Source: Margaritifera margaritifera (lineage: Eukaryota; Mollusca; Bivalvia; Unionida; Margaritiferidae). From it: a stretch of 64,000 bases of DNA. The notes under the pieces are model-generated. The model saw nothing but the letters and a program-made list of their open reading frames with translations. It made no database searches and was not told the DNA's origin. Numbering within the stretch: the first letter of the stretch is position 1; each line of letters starts with the position of its first letter. This document shows, one piece after another, positions 39,670-50,978 of the stretch. The translations under genes and the position numbers were made by a program. Location: contig JAQPZY010001665.1 of NCBI GenBank assembly GCA_029931535.1, positions 3,431,501 through 3,495,500 on the forward strand, given 5' to 3'.

Positions 39670-39677
39670 CTTTTATA
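39670..39677 (-). promoter_or_regulatory. TATA box of gene B
   Basis: TATAAAAG on the minus strand, 54-61 bases upstream of the ATG at 39616. Identical core to gene A, and conserved upstream elements (ACCAAATTAAATGTCA at about 39768) follow in the same order. Confidence 0.65.
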
Positions 39678-40043
39678 CAGATTACATCGTGACACAATAT
39701 TGACATCAATCCAGTTTCAATTATAATGATAGTAGAAGCCCTTGCAAGCATTTCTATTTTAAGAACCAAATTAAATGTCAAAGGAAAAATTCACATGACA
39801 TTAACCTCACCATTAAATGTGCTTACCTTCTTCAAAGGTACAATCTCTAGCAGCTAATTTCTTGCCATAGCAAAAAGTATTGAAAGTGAAGCAAAGGAGT
39901 GGGGACTCACATAGATTCCTCGACTTGCAAGCATATTTAAGCTATTCTGTGGCCATCTTATGAAAAACAATATTGATTATGGAAGTCGTTGTCGTCGTGG
40001 TGGTCGTCAGAGTAAACTCCTCATCCTATTTAGTAGCATTAGT

Positions 40044-40047
<4 letters not shown>

Positions 40048-40130
<83 letters not shown>
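40048..40130. repeat. (AT)n(GA)n compound microsatellite upstream of gene B
   Basis: About 38 bases of AT, then about 43 of GA. Not present at the matching place upstream of gene A (about 23400). Confidence 0.95.
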
Positions 40131-40133
<3 letters not shown>

Positions 40134-40556
40134 TAACGTCAAACATAAACCTATTTTTTTTCTCACTTTTGTGGGCAAAAGTCAATACAATTCACAACGA
40201 GAATTTAATCCTATTGGAGGCAGATTGTTCAACCTTTTGATCCAGAATGATTTCTTTACTAAGCAATACGATTTGTTATCATACGCGTTCTCAAAATCGA
40301 TCACTGAATAATCACATAAAGAGCGGCTGTTTGTATCAAAATGCTTTGCAACAGGATCATCATTTTTTTCAACTTCTAATTTTAGAAAGGCTAATTAGTG
40401 TTCTTTGGTCTACATAGAGCGTTTTTGTACACATCTTTCAGAAAACAGAGTAAATAAGTCGAGTAGGTTAACATTCAGAATCGACTGATAAAGGCGACTT
40501 AGCCGAAACCTAAGGAAACTCTGAAAGACTATATTTTTTCAAACTCAGTACATACC

Positions 40557-40560
<4 letters not shown>

Positions 40561-40595
<35 letters not shown>
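40561..40595. repeat. (GT)n microsatellite
   Basis: About 34 bases of GT at the place where copy 1 has the TG/TA array with the MITE. Confidence 0.94.
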
Positions 40596-40848
40596 GGTGT
40601 GAGAATGTGTCTGTGCACAAAAGGACACGAAAATTCGTTATGGCGCAAACTAGGCACGTTTTGCTTCAAGTGTACAGTAGACACTTACAAAGATAAAATA
40701 GAGTCTAAAAAGCAAAATCTAGGAAAGGTAACAGACATTGACATGACTGTGGAATAGATTACCACTGTATGAAATATGTAAATAAAAGGATCAATGATAA
40801 AACATGAAGTGTACAAGCTACTTCATCTTTTAGGGAAAGGTATCTTTG

Positions 40849-40881
<33 letters not shown>

Positions 40882-41094
40882 GTCGTAGTAACAGTAGTAG
40901 TAGTTTTAATAGGCAAAACAAAGAACTGAACTCCATGTCACTGCGACCAGAGGTTGGGTCTAGGCTTCACTTATTGCCTTTTTTACTTTGTCAAGCAATG
41001 GTTCTCATATACACAAGCAGAAAAGTCTACCGTATCATACAAATTCATTTGGACATTTTTCTGTAAGACTTTCCAGCGAAAAGGCGGCTTCTTC

Positions 41095-41390
41095 ATATTT
41101 CTTCATCTCTCAAAGGTAAATTTCTATTCTTCTTTCTTGCTGGCGCTTTAACTTTGTTCATCCTGGTTTTAAAGTGGCGTAGAGGATTAACTTCTTCAGT
41201 CATCCTTTTCACCTATGATTATGCCCTCTAAATGGCATGTAGAGTTAGCTTGACCATTTGGATGGTAGGTTCATACGATCGACAAGCTTCTACGTCGGGA
41301 ACAGATGGAGCGTTCTTCGTGCCGTACCTTTTCACATGAAATGTACTTTGTCGGCGACTCTAGGAGAGTGATGCGTAGCGAAGTATCTTG
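41095..41390 (-). pseudogene. Broken second copy of the unrecognised ORF at 24721
   Basis: Fragments match in order: LRITLLESP, VPDVEAC, EPTIQMVKLT, VKRMTEEVNPLRHFKT and ARKKNRNLPLRDEEI. The Cys patch is partly deleted, and stops and frameshifts intervene. The best-preserved part is the basic C-terminus. Confidence 0.5.
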
Positions 41391-41637
41391 CTCACAACTC
41401 AAATTAGAATTTGTAAATTGTTCATAACTCAAATTGTTTATAACTCAAATTTAGAACTCAAATTCATTTTCCGTTGATATCAATATCAATGTTAATCTTT
41501 GAGAAATTAAAACTACTGTGTACACAAGCTGACTCAGTCCAAAACTGCATGACTTTACAAATCCACTTGCCCGACGCCAGTGAAAAACTCACATTATGCT
41601 CGGGCGAGTTCAGGTTTACTGTGGGGAAGTCCAAACC

Positions 41638-41639
<2 letters not shown>

Positions 41640-41713
<74 letters not shown>
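41640..41713. repeat. (GA)n microsatellite with short (GT)n
   Basis: About 72 bases of GA, then GTGTGTGTGTGT to 41730. Confidence 0.96.
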
Positions 41714-41717
<4 letters not shown>

Positions 41718-41789
41718 TGTGTGTGTGTGTTTTCAGTTAGAAATGCTTTAAGTACTGCAAGTTTTCCACTCTGCAATATCGCCACAGTG

Positions 41790-41793
<4 letters not shown>

Positions 41794-41867
<74 letters not shown>
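41794..41867. repeat. (AT)n microsatellite, left half, split by the gypsy element
   Basis: About 73 bases of AT ending at the retroelement. The other half is at 46498-46563. Confidence 0.95.
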
Positions 41868-41873
<6 letters not shown>

Positions 41874-42470
41874 TGAAGGGTATGTGCTATATGTATTTAC
41901 GTCTCCGTTTATAGTTTTGTTAGATTTTAGTGATTATTTGTTGATTATGGGGAGTCGGTGTTGTGAAGATATTTCTCAACCCGAGTAATTAGCCAATTTC
42001 TAGGAGCAGATGTCATAACATACAGTATTCACGAGACTTTTTGAGAGCATGGATTAGTTCCGTAAAATCGACCGTCCCTAATTTCTTAATATAGGGAATT
42101 CTTTGGTTATTTTTAGGTATAGATCTTGAGTAAACTGAGATAGCAATAATTCTTTGCATTGGCTGTTTGGGTCGTGTTTTGTATTGCATGTCGTGAAGTA
42201 CTAATAATCAGCTTCGAAATGCTTACTAATATGTCATACAAATGTGAAACAAGATGAAGTGTGAAATTAGAGTTTCGTGACGTGTAGTCATTAGGTGATT
42301 CTAGGAAAATTATTGGTAGTACTTGCGTGTTTAAGTACCCTTCAGATGACAATGACTGTTGTGTTGTGGTCCTTGGAAATAGAGGAAAACAATTGACTTT
42401 AAGCCACGCTCATGCCGGTGTTTGATACGCTCCGTATGAGATTCCTTGCGTGTAACAATAAAGATTTTCA
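41868..42470 (+). repeat. 5' LTR of the gypsy element
   Basis: Its right 465 bases are repeated at 46067-46497 (for example GACTTTTTGAGAGCATGGAT against GACTTTATGACAGCATGGAT). It ends in CGTGTAACA followed by an AATAAA. The exact left boundary is set only by the junction with (AT)n, near a TGAAGG at 41873. Confidence 0.65.
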
Positions 42471-42802
42471 GGTGGGAGCAGTGTGATTTTGGATAGCTGT
42501 GTGATATTTATTTTTTTCGATTATGTTTTGCTTTCTTCAAAAACTAAAGTTAGGCTATTTAATGTGGCAACTGGAAGGAAAACACTTCCTCTAGGAAGTT
42601 GAAGCTTCCTTGGAAGTTAGCTTCGCGCATCGTAACATTTATTGTATGAAAGAAGATCTATCTCTATGTTTTAATCTAAATATGAGCAAATATAGTTCTT
42701 TATTAGCCAGTGCTGTTACCGGTAGGATATAATTTGGCGGTGGAATAAAGTATGTTCTTAATAGAGGGCAATTCTGCTTCCTAAACTTTGTTCAGAGAAA
42801 AC

Positions 42803-42835
42803 TTTTTTTTTTTTTTTTTTTGGGGGGGGGGGGGG
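42803..42835. other. Poly(T)-poly(G) homopolymer junction
   Basis: About 19 T directly followed by about 14 G. Could form a G-quadruplex or be a sequencing/assembly artefact. Confidence 0.8.
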
Positions 42836-43542
42836 CCAGACGAGGTAACTTGAACTGCATTTTCAGTCAGAAAAGACGTAATAGAAATCTCATAATCTCT
42901 CACGGGTGAATTAAAATGACCCAATGATTTAGTACTGAGTTCCTTCCCTTTCGGGAGTCATGAATAGATACTGTATTTGATTAACAAAAGAAGAACCTTA
43001 CGAAGGCTTTGTAGCTTACCCCCTCCCACGGCTCTGTTTTCACTAAGCTGAAAACTTGATATCGTTTCTATTAGCTTTCCAGAACTGTAGAGTTTTACAA
43101 AAATCTTTGCATCTGTGTACATACTCTTGAATATCAATCATTAGTAGGCAACATTGATTGGACAATAATAATCGTTTTATGTCGCAACAGAAAAATGAAA
43201 GACTTGAAGTTTGATTTATTATAAATCTATCGTCTGTTTTGTATAGTGACCACTGGTTGGAGCGCAGAAAGCGCGCTTATCGATACGCCAGTAGTGCGGG
43301 CTGTTCAGATGCGACTCTTAACGCCAATACCACCTATTGGTGCGTAGCATAAGAAGCTTTATGACATTGACAGTGATGTTTAGTTCGTTATGACTTCTAC
43401 TCCGTAAGAGAGCGAGGAATTTGACGAAAATATACATGCATTCGGTGCCAGAGCTGAACATTCGGGATTCGAGACTATTAAGGCGGGGGCACCCTATGGC
43501 AAGAGGTCTGATGGTTATGATCGAAACACGTCCCAATAGCTC

Positions 43543-43803
43543 GCTCTGCTAGCAGACACGGGCGCGGCTGTTACTATTATCAACAAGCGGCGGTATGAAA
43601 CACTTGTTCTACGACAGCCAACGCTCATCATCGTTAATAGCCAACTCATGAGTGCTTCCAGTGACAATATTGAAACTCATGGTCAAGCTGAATTTTTGAT
43701 CGCTTGGAAAGACCTTAAAATACAACATGCTTTCGTCGTAGCTGACATTAGGCCTGATGGAGTTCTTGGGTTAGATTTTTTCCGTCAGCATAAGTGCGAC
43801 TGA
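43543..43803 (+). pseudogene. Gypsy retropepsin (aspartic protease) segment
   Basis: One open frame from an in-frame stop just upstream to TGA at 43801-43803. It contains ALLADTGAAVTII, the retroviral protease active site (D-T-G), and ends VLGLDFFRQHKCD, matching the usual ILGxDFL flap-to-end motif. In intact gypsy elements this leads into the reverse transcriptase; here a stop and a frame change intervene, so the polyprotein is broken. Confidence 0.8.
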
Positions 43804-43955
43804 AACTCCCACATTATTTTGTGGGATCGTTGGGTTTTCATCGTATTATTTTGGCAGAGAACATCAGGGTCCCGGCAGAGAGGGAATTTATCACTCGAAG
43901 ATGGGTGGCGACTTGAGTAGAAAAAATTTGATAAAACACTCTGTCAAGACAGGAA

Positions 43956-44571
43956 ATGCCGCACCAATCTGAGTCCCACAAAGAAGATTGTCGTTCCGTC
44001 TCCGTAAGGAGAGTGGCACACAAGTTCGAAAATATACTGAAGAAGCGAGTCATAGAACCGTCAGTAAGCCCTTGGGCTGCTCCGCTAGTATTGGTAGCCA
44101 AGAAATATGGGAAGAAGCGATTTTGTGTGGACTACAGAGCTCTGAATTCGGTTACAGAGAAAGATGCATACCCTCTTCCTCGAATCGATTGAAGTTTTGA
44201 ATCGCTGTCGGGCATGAGCTGGTTCTCGACATCAGATCTGATGTTGGGGTACTGGCAAGTGGAAATTGAGCAGGCTGACCGACCTAAGAGGGCGTTTGCA
44301 ACAAGAAGAGGTTCGTACCAGTTCAAATTGATGTCGTTTGGTTTGTGCAATGCGCCAGTGACATTTGAGCGTCTGATGGAAGCCGTCCTAGCCAGGCTGC
44401 AATGCAACGTTTGCCTGATCTATCTCGACGACGTAGTAGTTTTCGGAAGCGCGTTCGAGCAGTTGCTTGATAGACAATCACAGGTCTTTACGTGTCTTCA
44501 AAGAGCTGGTCTGAAGCTGAAACCCAGCAAGTGTACGTTCTGTGCGCGAGAGGTGCGGTATATTGGTCATA
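43956..44571 (+). pseudogene. Gypsy reverse transcriptase, N-terminal two-thirds
   Basis: One frame with a single TGA at 44190-44192. Motifs in order: [73 protein letters not shown], and the catalytic YLDD in CLIYLDDVVVFG, then KPSKCTFCAREVRYIGHT. These are the classic Ty3/gypsy blocks with all catalytic aspartates visible (D in STSD, YLDD). The frame is cut at RYIGHT by the nested LINE and resumes at 45802 with ISAAGVATDPEKV. Confidence 0.9.
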
Positions 44572-45801
44572 CTTTATAAATTTACATCCTTCAAAAACAA
44601 GCCATGTCATGAATCTTTTTGATCGACTGATAAAACCTATCTTAAATTATTGTTGCCAAGTTTGGGGATTTATTCCTGGTAAATGCATTGAAAGAGTGCA
44701 CTTACATTTTTGAAAAAAGATATTAGGAGTGAAGAAGACAACACAAAAATTTTTTATCTATGGGGAGTTAGGACGCACGAAAATGATCGTAACTAGATTT
44801 TATTACATTGGGAAGTATTGGTTTAAGATATTAGAAGCAAAGGAGGATAACTATATAAAATATATTCCAAATGATGTTGAGCGATTTAGAAGCTCTACTC
44901 AATAAAGTAAATTGGGCATATTTAGTTAAAGATTTATTGTCAAGATTAGGATTCAATGAAGCTTGGGTCAATCAAGGGGTCGGTAACAGTTACATATTAT
45001 TACAGTTTATTAAATTTAGGCTATCGGAAAATTGTATCCAAAATTGTATGGATCGTCTTAAGAACAGTAGTCGAGCATTATTTTATGTAAATATTGCAAA
45101 TTTCGGATCAAAACGTTACCTTGACAGCATCTATTCTTTGAAATATAGAAATGCCATTGCTAAATTTAGAGTATCCTCTCAAAGACTCGAAGTTGAAGCA
45201 GGTACATGGGCAAGGCCGTATAAATCAATTCATGATAGACTTTGTTCTATTTGTAACCTCCTTGAAGATGAATATCATTTTCTCGTTGAATGCTTATTGT
45301 ATAAAGATCTAAGGGCCAAATATATAGAGAATTATTTCAGAATAAAGACCAAATATGTTTAAATTTATAGAACTTATGAATACCCAGAATACTAGAATTT
45401 TGAATAATTTGGCCACTTACATTTATAAAGCTTTTAATCATAGAAATACTGTCGTATATTCAGATATCTTGTAAATATTGACCACTGATCACTACTTCAA
45501 TATGAATTCGAATTATATAACATCTGATTTTATCTTCATATTATTACCCTTAATAATGTAGATATATTTTTCTCCTAAAGAGAGATATTTTGTGAATAAA
45601 CCTGCTTATTTCATTTGCATTGATATGCATCTGCAGACATATGTAATTTCATTTCTTACTATGTTTCTGTTGCATATGTTATACTATATATGATGATACC
45701 TTGTTGTTTATTGTATTATCCGTCATTCAATTCAATTAATTGAAAAACAATGTATCCTCACAGTCCTTTTGGGCTATTGGAATGAATAAAGACTCTTCTC
45801 C
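44572..45801 (+). mobile_element. LINE 3' fragment nested in the gypsy reverse transcriptase
   Basis: About 1.2 kb that splits the gypsy frame exactly between RYIGHT and ISAAGV. It encodes the C-terminal part of a non-LTR retrotransposon: LIKPILNYCCQVWGF at about 44625, YGELGRTKMIVTRFYYIGKY, then the 163-codon frame 44871-45362 ending with a C-x2-C-x6-H-x4-C knuckle (CSICNLLEDEYHFLVEC). A 3' untranslated part follows and ends TTTTGGGCTATTGGAATGAA plus TAAAGACTC. It is 5'-truncated, as usual for LINE insertions. Target duplications were not readable. It is a different LINE family from that at 1-1525. Confidence 0.8.
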
Positions 45802-46066
45802 ATATCAGCTGCAGGAGTTGCCACTGATCCTGAAAAAGTAGATGTAAAGAAATGGCCCACCCAGAAATCAGTTACTGCAGTATGGAGATTCCTTGGTTTT
45901 TTTGTTATTATCGGCAGCTCGTAGGCCACTTTGATGAAATTGCGACTCCCTTGCACCAGCTTACGAAAAAGAATGCTGTTTTCCGCTGGACAGATGAGTA
46001 TTAGGCAGCATTCGAAGAGTTACGTAAAGCACTTGCCTCAGCACCAGTGTTGGCTGTACCCGACTT
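45802..46066 (+). pseudogene. Gypsy reverse transcriptase end and start of RNase H
   Basis: Resumes the split frame with ISAAGVATDPEKVDV and the WPTQKSVTAVWRFLGFF block, then shifts frame (IATPLHQLTKKNAVFRW; LASAPVLAVPDF). It breaks off where the next conserved piece (the RNase H catalytic core) should follow, at the junction with the 3' LTR remnant. Confidence 0.8.
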
Positions 46067-46494
46067 CAATTCTAGGAGCAGACGTCATAATGTACAGCAT
46101 TCAAGAGACTTTATGACAGCATGGATTAGTTCGTAAAATGGACCGTCCCTCATTTCTTAAAACAGGGAATTTTTAGGTATACGAGTTCAGTAATTATTTC
46201 TATTGGGGTTTTGGGTCGTGTTTTGTATTGCATGTCGTGAAATACTAATATTCGGCTTGGAAATGCTTACTAATAAGTCATACAAATGTGAAACCAGGAA
46301 AACCATGCAAGTGTGAAATTAGAGTTTCGTGACGTGTGGTCATTGGGTGATTCTAGGAACATTATTTGTAGTATTCGCGCGTTCAGTGACAACGACTGTT
46401 GTGTTGTGGTCCTTGGAAATAGGGGAAGCAATGGACTTCAAGCCACGCTTACGCAGATGTTTGATTTGCTTGGTATGAGACACCTTGCATGTAA

Positions 46495-46497
<3 letters not shown>

Positions 46498-46563
<66 letters not shown>
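46498..46563. repeat. (AT)n microsatellite, right half
   Basis: About 65 bases of AT. After it, similarity with 25394 onward resumes (CAGTTTCTTTCATCT etc.). Confidence 0.95.
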
Positions 46564-46565
<2 letters not shown>

Positions 46566-47353
46566 CACGTTTATTTCGAGTTTATACGTACCGTATTCTT
46601 CAATTAGATAACTGCCTGCAGTTTCTTTCATCTGCCGATCCTTTATTTCACATCATATACTGTCAAAGTGTATCATTTCCATGTTGTATTCAATCTCACA
46701 ATCAGTCTCGCATTTTCTCTCGCAGACATGATAATGTGAATATTTACTTTTTAGCGCAAGGTTTGACAAATAGGAAATAAATATTGATATTTAAACTTAT
46801 CAATTATATTTTAATTGTAATATTTGTGCGTATACATGATTCGCGGACTTTCATGTTCTCAGCTAGCTACGGGCAGTTTGTGAGCTCCGAATGTGCCGAG
46901 ATTGCTGATTGTTAACAATAGGCTTGTCAAAGATTGTTTTGATGCGTGTCTCCGGTTTCAAGGTGACTAGGTAATACTTGTTAATAATATAACTTGTGAG
47001 ATTTCTTTCACAGGTGTGTTTGGAAATAAAGGCATCAGCGGTGTTTATCATCTATTATTACGTTATTATTACACGAGACCGATATACACCTACTGTTTGA
47101 CAAATAATGAAATGAAAAAAAATAAAATAAGTGTTCTCAAATCATTGTCAAAAGTCGGCTTATCAAAGATTGTTTAGATGCATGTCGCGATTTTAACTTG
47201 AGAACTGGATGACGTAGAAGCGGAAGCAGACGTGACAGTAGACTGAATACTTCCCCCCAAAAAATAAACGAAGAACAAAGAGTGAACTCACTGATATTGG
47301 AATATTTAAGTGAAGGACTCAGTGTTACCTTGTTACGGTCTTTTCACCTAAAC

Positions 47354-47428
<75 letters not shown>

Positions 47429-47429
47429 A
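47354..47429. repeat. (TC)n microsatellite
   Basis: About 75 bases of TC with one A, in the part of copy 2 that has no counterpart in copy 1. Confidence 0.96.
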
Positions 47430-47675
47430 TCTAGCCATTTCTAAAACCCTTATCTACCTATCCATTTATATGTCTGTTTGTATCCATGCAGATGTCTGTC
47501 TTAGCTCTTCTAAATATATCTGTATTCTAACCCTTCCTATTTTCCTCATCTACATATATTCCTACATGTACTATTTAAATATATCTTTTTGGATAACATT
47601 GATTATCGACATTTGTTCTTTAAGGTACAAACAAAAATAAAATGTAAACAAAACTTCTATATTTGTAAAATAAAT

Positions 47676-47831
47676 ATGACGCAATTTCCGTTAAACATCC
47701 TATATTTTATTTTACCGTATCTTTTCACTTTAGTTGTGATATTATTTTATCATATTTTGAGCAAGTTCAAATCACCAAAGGATAAGTTCAACTTGCCAGT
47801 CAGCCTTGGACACATGTACTTCTTGACTGAA
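47676..47831 (+). CDS. Candidate first coding exon of an unknown membrane-anchored protein
   Basis: ATG at 47676 opens 52 codons that stop exactly at a good donor (GAA followed by GTAAGC), phase 0. The product has a hydrophobic N-terminal anchor (LNILYFILPYLFTLVVILFY) followed by a basic, proline-containing stretch (SKFKSPKDKFNLPVSLGH). That design is seen in type II or N-anchored enzymes, but no family is recognisable. The frame is open upstream to 47589. No partner exon was identified downstream, and copy 1 has no counterpart, so a chance ORF is quite possible. Confidence 0.3.
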
Positions 47832-48564
47832 GTAAGCATAAACAGTTTCTAAACAATCAAAATTATGTTCTTAGCGGCATTTTCTCGAGATAAATGTCGT
47901 TAAAGTAGAATAGCGATAAAAGCTACCTGCGATGTCAGCTTGGCCCCAAGTAGGTAGAAGGTAATTTTAACCTGCATAAAGAAATTAAAATTATTACACA
48001 GACAGAATCTATGTAGAATTTGAAAGCGCTAATCAATGGCTCAGAAAATTTAAAAAAAAAATTCCACTCTGATCTGCAAGTATTAAGTACTGTTTCCAAT
48101 GTTCCTCCAGTTGGAGACCGGTACTCTACTCTATTAATAATTAGTGGTCTGGTTCTTGTATAGATTACACATCTCTGATTACTTCTTTTTTCAAAGTTTT
48201 TGAATGGCTCTCTTGCGTTCAATGTTTTTCCATGACATTTTGAATAAGTCTACGATTTCTAGTGTGTTTATCAATATAGCTGTATTTTAAAGTCCAGCTT
48301 GAATTCTAAAAAAAATCTGTTTTATTTATATTGTATGAATGTGTTTTAAAAAAGCGGATATGCAGTAGCGTGGAGTATTCACCCCTGAATCCGCCCGAGA
48401 AAGCTTTATTAGACCAAAGTCTAACCCGCCGTCTGATATTGGAGTCTGGACTGAATCAGAATGAGACAACGCCTAAGATATGTATTTACCTCTAATTGTT
48501 CCATAATTCCGGCGATAGTCACTTTTTATTGGAAAATCCGACGTCATGTTATGCGTCATAAGTG

Positions 48565-48570
<6 letters not shown>

Positions 48571-48622
<52 letters not shown>
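48571..48622. repeat. (AT)n microsatellite
   Basis: About 50 bases of AT ending in a short ACAC tail. Confidence 0.95.
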
Positions 48623-48632
<10 letters not shown>

Positions 48633-50029
48633 AATCACTGACAATTGACTTGCAGATTACGCAGTTACGTCATATTTGTGGCGTCGTGCAGTTTAAAGTA
48701 CACTTTCACTACAATGTACGCAGTTAAACTAAACTTTCCCCACTGATGAAACAATCATAGACCTTTATTTTGGTAAGTATAAAATTTCATGAAGCTATCA
48801 CATTACCGATCGCTTTTGTCGGTCATTGTGAGATTTACTGGTGTATACAAATTTTATATTTAAGCCAACAAATATCTGTAATTGTAAAATACTTAGAGGA
48901 TATTACAATACGTTACGTTACGTTTATGCCCATTTCAAATGAAACTCTTGAACGAGTTGAATGCTTTAATAATACAAGCCTTAACGAGCAAAATATTCAA
49001 CGAGATTAATATAATTTGAAATGAGCACAAATGCACGAGTCTAAATAGTACATACGAAAGTCACTAAGTTGATTGAAGAAACAGTATGATAATGTCTTTC
49101 CAAAACTTCCAAGTGCTTTTGTATGTCTCGATTGGTATACCTTAACCGTGCATGACGCCATGCTATCATTGTTTTTACGGCATTAGTTATTATAACATGT
49201 GTTATATTTAAAAAAAATTATAAGATCGATTTATAAAACGTTTTGTCAATACAATCATGCGATTGAAAAGGTGTAGAATTAAAAACACAAATAATACATT
49301 TAACAGCGTATGCTGATTTATTAGCACAAAATTCTTGTATTTAATAATGGCGTGCAAAATATTTTCAACATTGCAACAAGAACAAAATATAGTTAGCAAG
49401 TTTAACATTCTACATATGACATGAATATATATATATTGATTGTTTCATAAATCACCTAGACATTTGATGTAACATTTATATTATAATGTGGACGCATATG
49501 ATTCATAAAGTGTAATACTTATAACACCATTTTGCCCCCATGTAGAAATGATTTTAAAGACATTTATCATCAAGATCAAGGAGTTTTATTGTTTTGAGAT
49601 GCAAAGTCTATCCAACAAGAAATAAAATACAAACAAATCAATAAAATAACTACTGAACTTATTAGTATTATTGATGCGTGGATCGAACTTGATCTCTTAT
49701 AATTGTCACGCAAGCACGAGGAAGATATAAGAACTTAGCCATATTGCTTATGTATTGATGTTGCAGTCCGTTCTTGAATGATTGTATCCTGTGCGGAAGA
49801 AGTAATAGCTGAGCAGAAACAATAAAGAAACCTGGCGATTCAGGTGTTAAAAATGATAGAAAAGCAGATAATAGTTTGTGCAGTTCATTTCCCATAAAAA
49901 AGGATCCGTAATATCATGGATAAAATACATCGTGTGGTCTTAATGATGTTTTTATGTCATGTAATTTATAAGAGGCACCAGAAATGGCAGGAAGATGATA
50001 TTACCCTATGTAATTATTTTAGACAATTG

Positions 50030-50450
50030 TGACCATCGCTGGCAATTGGAAGATTGAGAAATTGTACGAGAAGAATAAGTTTGGCTTACATGTGATGGTT
50101 CTACAAGACGCCTCTAGGGGTTCTGGCCCGGTAAAAACTGTTTCTTTCGAAGGTCTGTACCGTACAGAGATGTGCAAATATAGTGCAGACAACAAACTAT
50201 GTTAAAACCCCGAGGTATTTTAATTGTATTTAAAGAAACTGTAGAAGGTGACACAATTGACGTTTAGACATATATTTTGATATGACCTTTTGTGTCATAC
50301 GTGCATACATATGCGAAGATAACTGAGGTGCAATGTGGAGATATTTAAAGGATGTCCATATTTTCTAAAGATTTGCCAAAAAGTTCCATAAAAATGATAC
50401 TAAATATATCCATCACATGGCACATGAATTTTGCATATTATGAAATTTAA
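50030..50450 (+). pseudogene. Broken second copy of the relic at 28164, right end of duplication copy 2
   Basis: WKIEKLYEKNKFG and LYRTEMCKYSADN match 28164-28400, then a stop. Later sequence (AATATATCCATCACATGGCA) matches 28545-28570. Similarity ends at about 50450, defining the right border of the tandem duplication. Confidence 0.5.
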
Positions 50451-50459
50451 GGAAAAATA

Positions 50460-50898
50460 ATAGGATGCAATATCGATTGGTACATGTAAGGTCCCTTTGG
50501 TTTTGAGGTTTGCTTGGATCTATTGGATCTTTGCTGACACTATTAACTTTAATTGTATAGAAATGGAATCTAGCAAATAGGGAAACTCAACCTCAGAAAG
50601 GATTGCATTGGAGACTTTCTCAAGACCGATGTGGCACTGGCCTTTTAGATTACAGTTTGCAATGTAGTTGGTCTTTTGTAGCCTCCAGTGAAAACTTCTC
50701 ATAAATGTTGAGGTAATATAAGAAGCCATTTTACTTTTTCTCATGTCAAACTAACTTTGGCTTTTGAACTCTTATGTACCTAACATGGAAGCTATTCATA
50801 AATTTGAGTGCAAATATAGTCAGTAAAACTCATTATGTCACTTGGAGACTCTTTCCTCCATCATGGTTCATAATAAAAGTAATATATTTATTGTGTGA

Positions 50899-50978
<80 letters not shown>

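Larger units (their letters stand above)
41868..46497 (+). mobile_element. Ty3/gypsy LTR retrotransposon, internally deleted, with a nested LINE
   Basis: The element is bounded on both sides by (AT)n and is missing from duplication copy 1, where the AT array is whole. The 5' LTR is about 41868-42470; the 3' LTR remnant 46067-46497 matches only 42003-42466 and ends at the same place (TGTAACA). Between them lie a retropepsin frame, a reverse transcriptase and part of RNase H. The integrase, the rest of RNase H and the start of the 3' LTR are missing, as if deleted between CAATTTCTAGGAGCAGA-like sequences that both sides share. A LINE interrupts the reverse transcriptase at about 44572-45801. 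The region 42480-43540, where gag should be, holds no recognisable frame. Confidence 0.82.
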
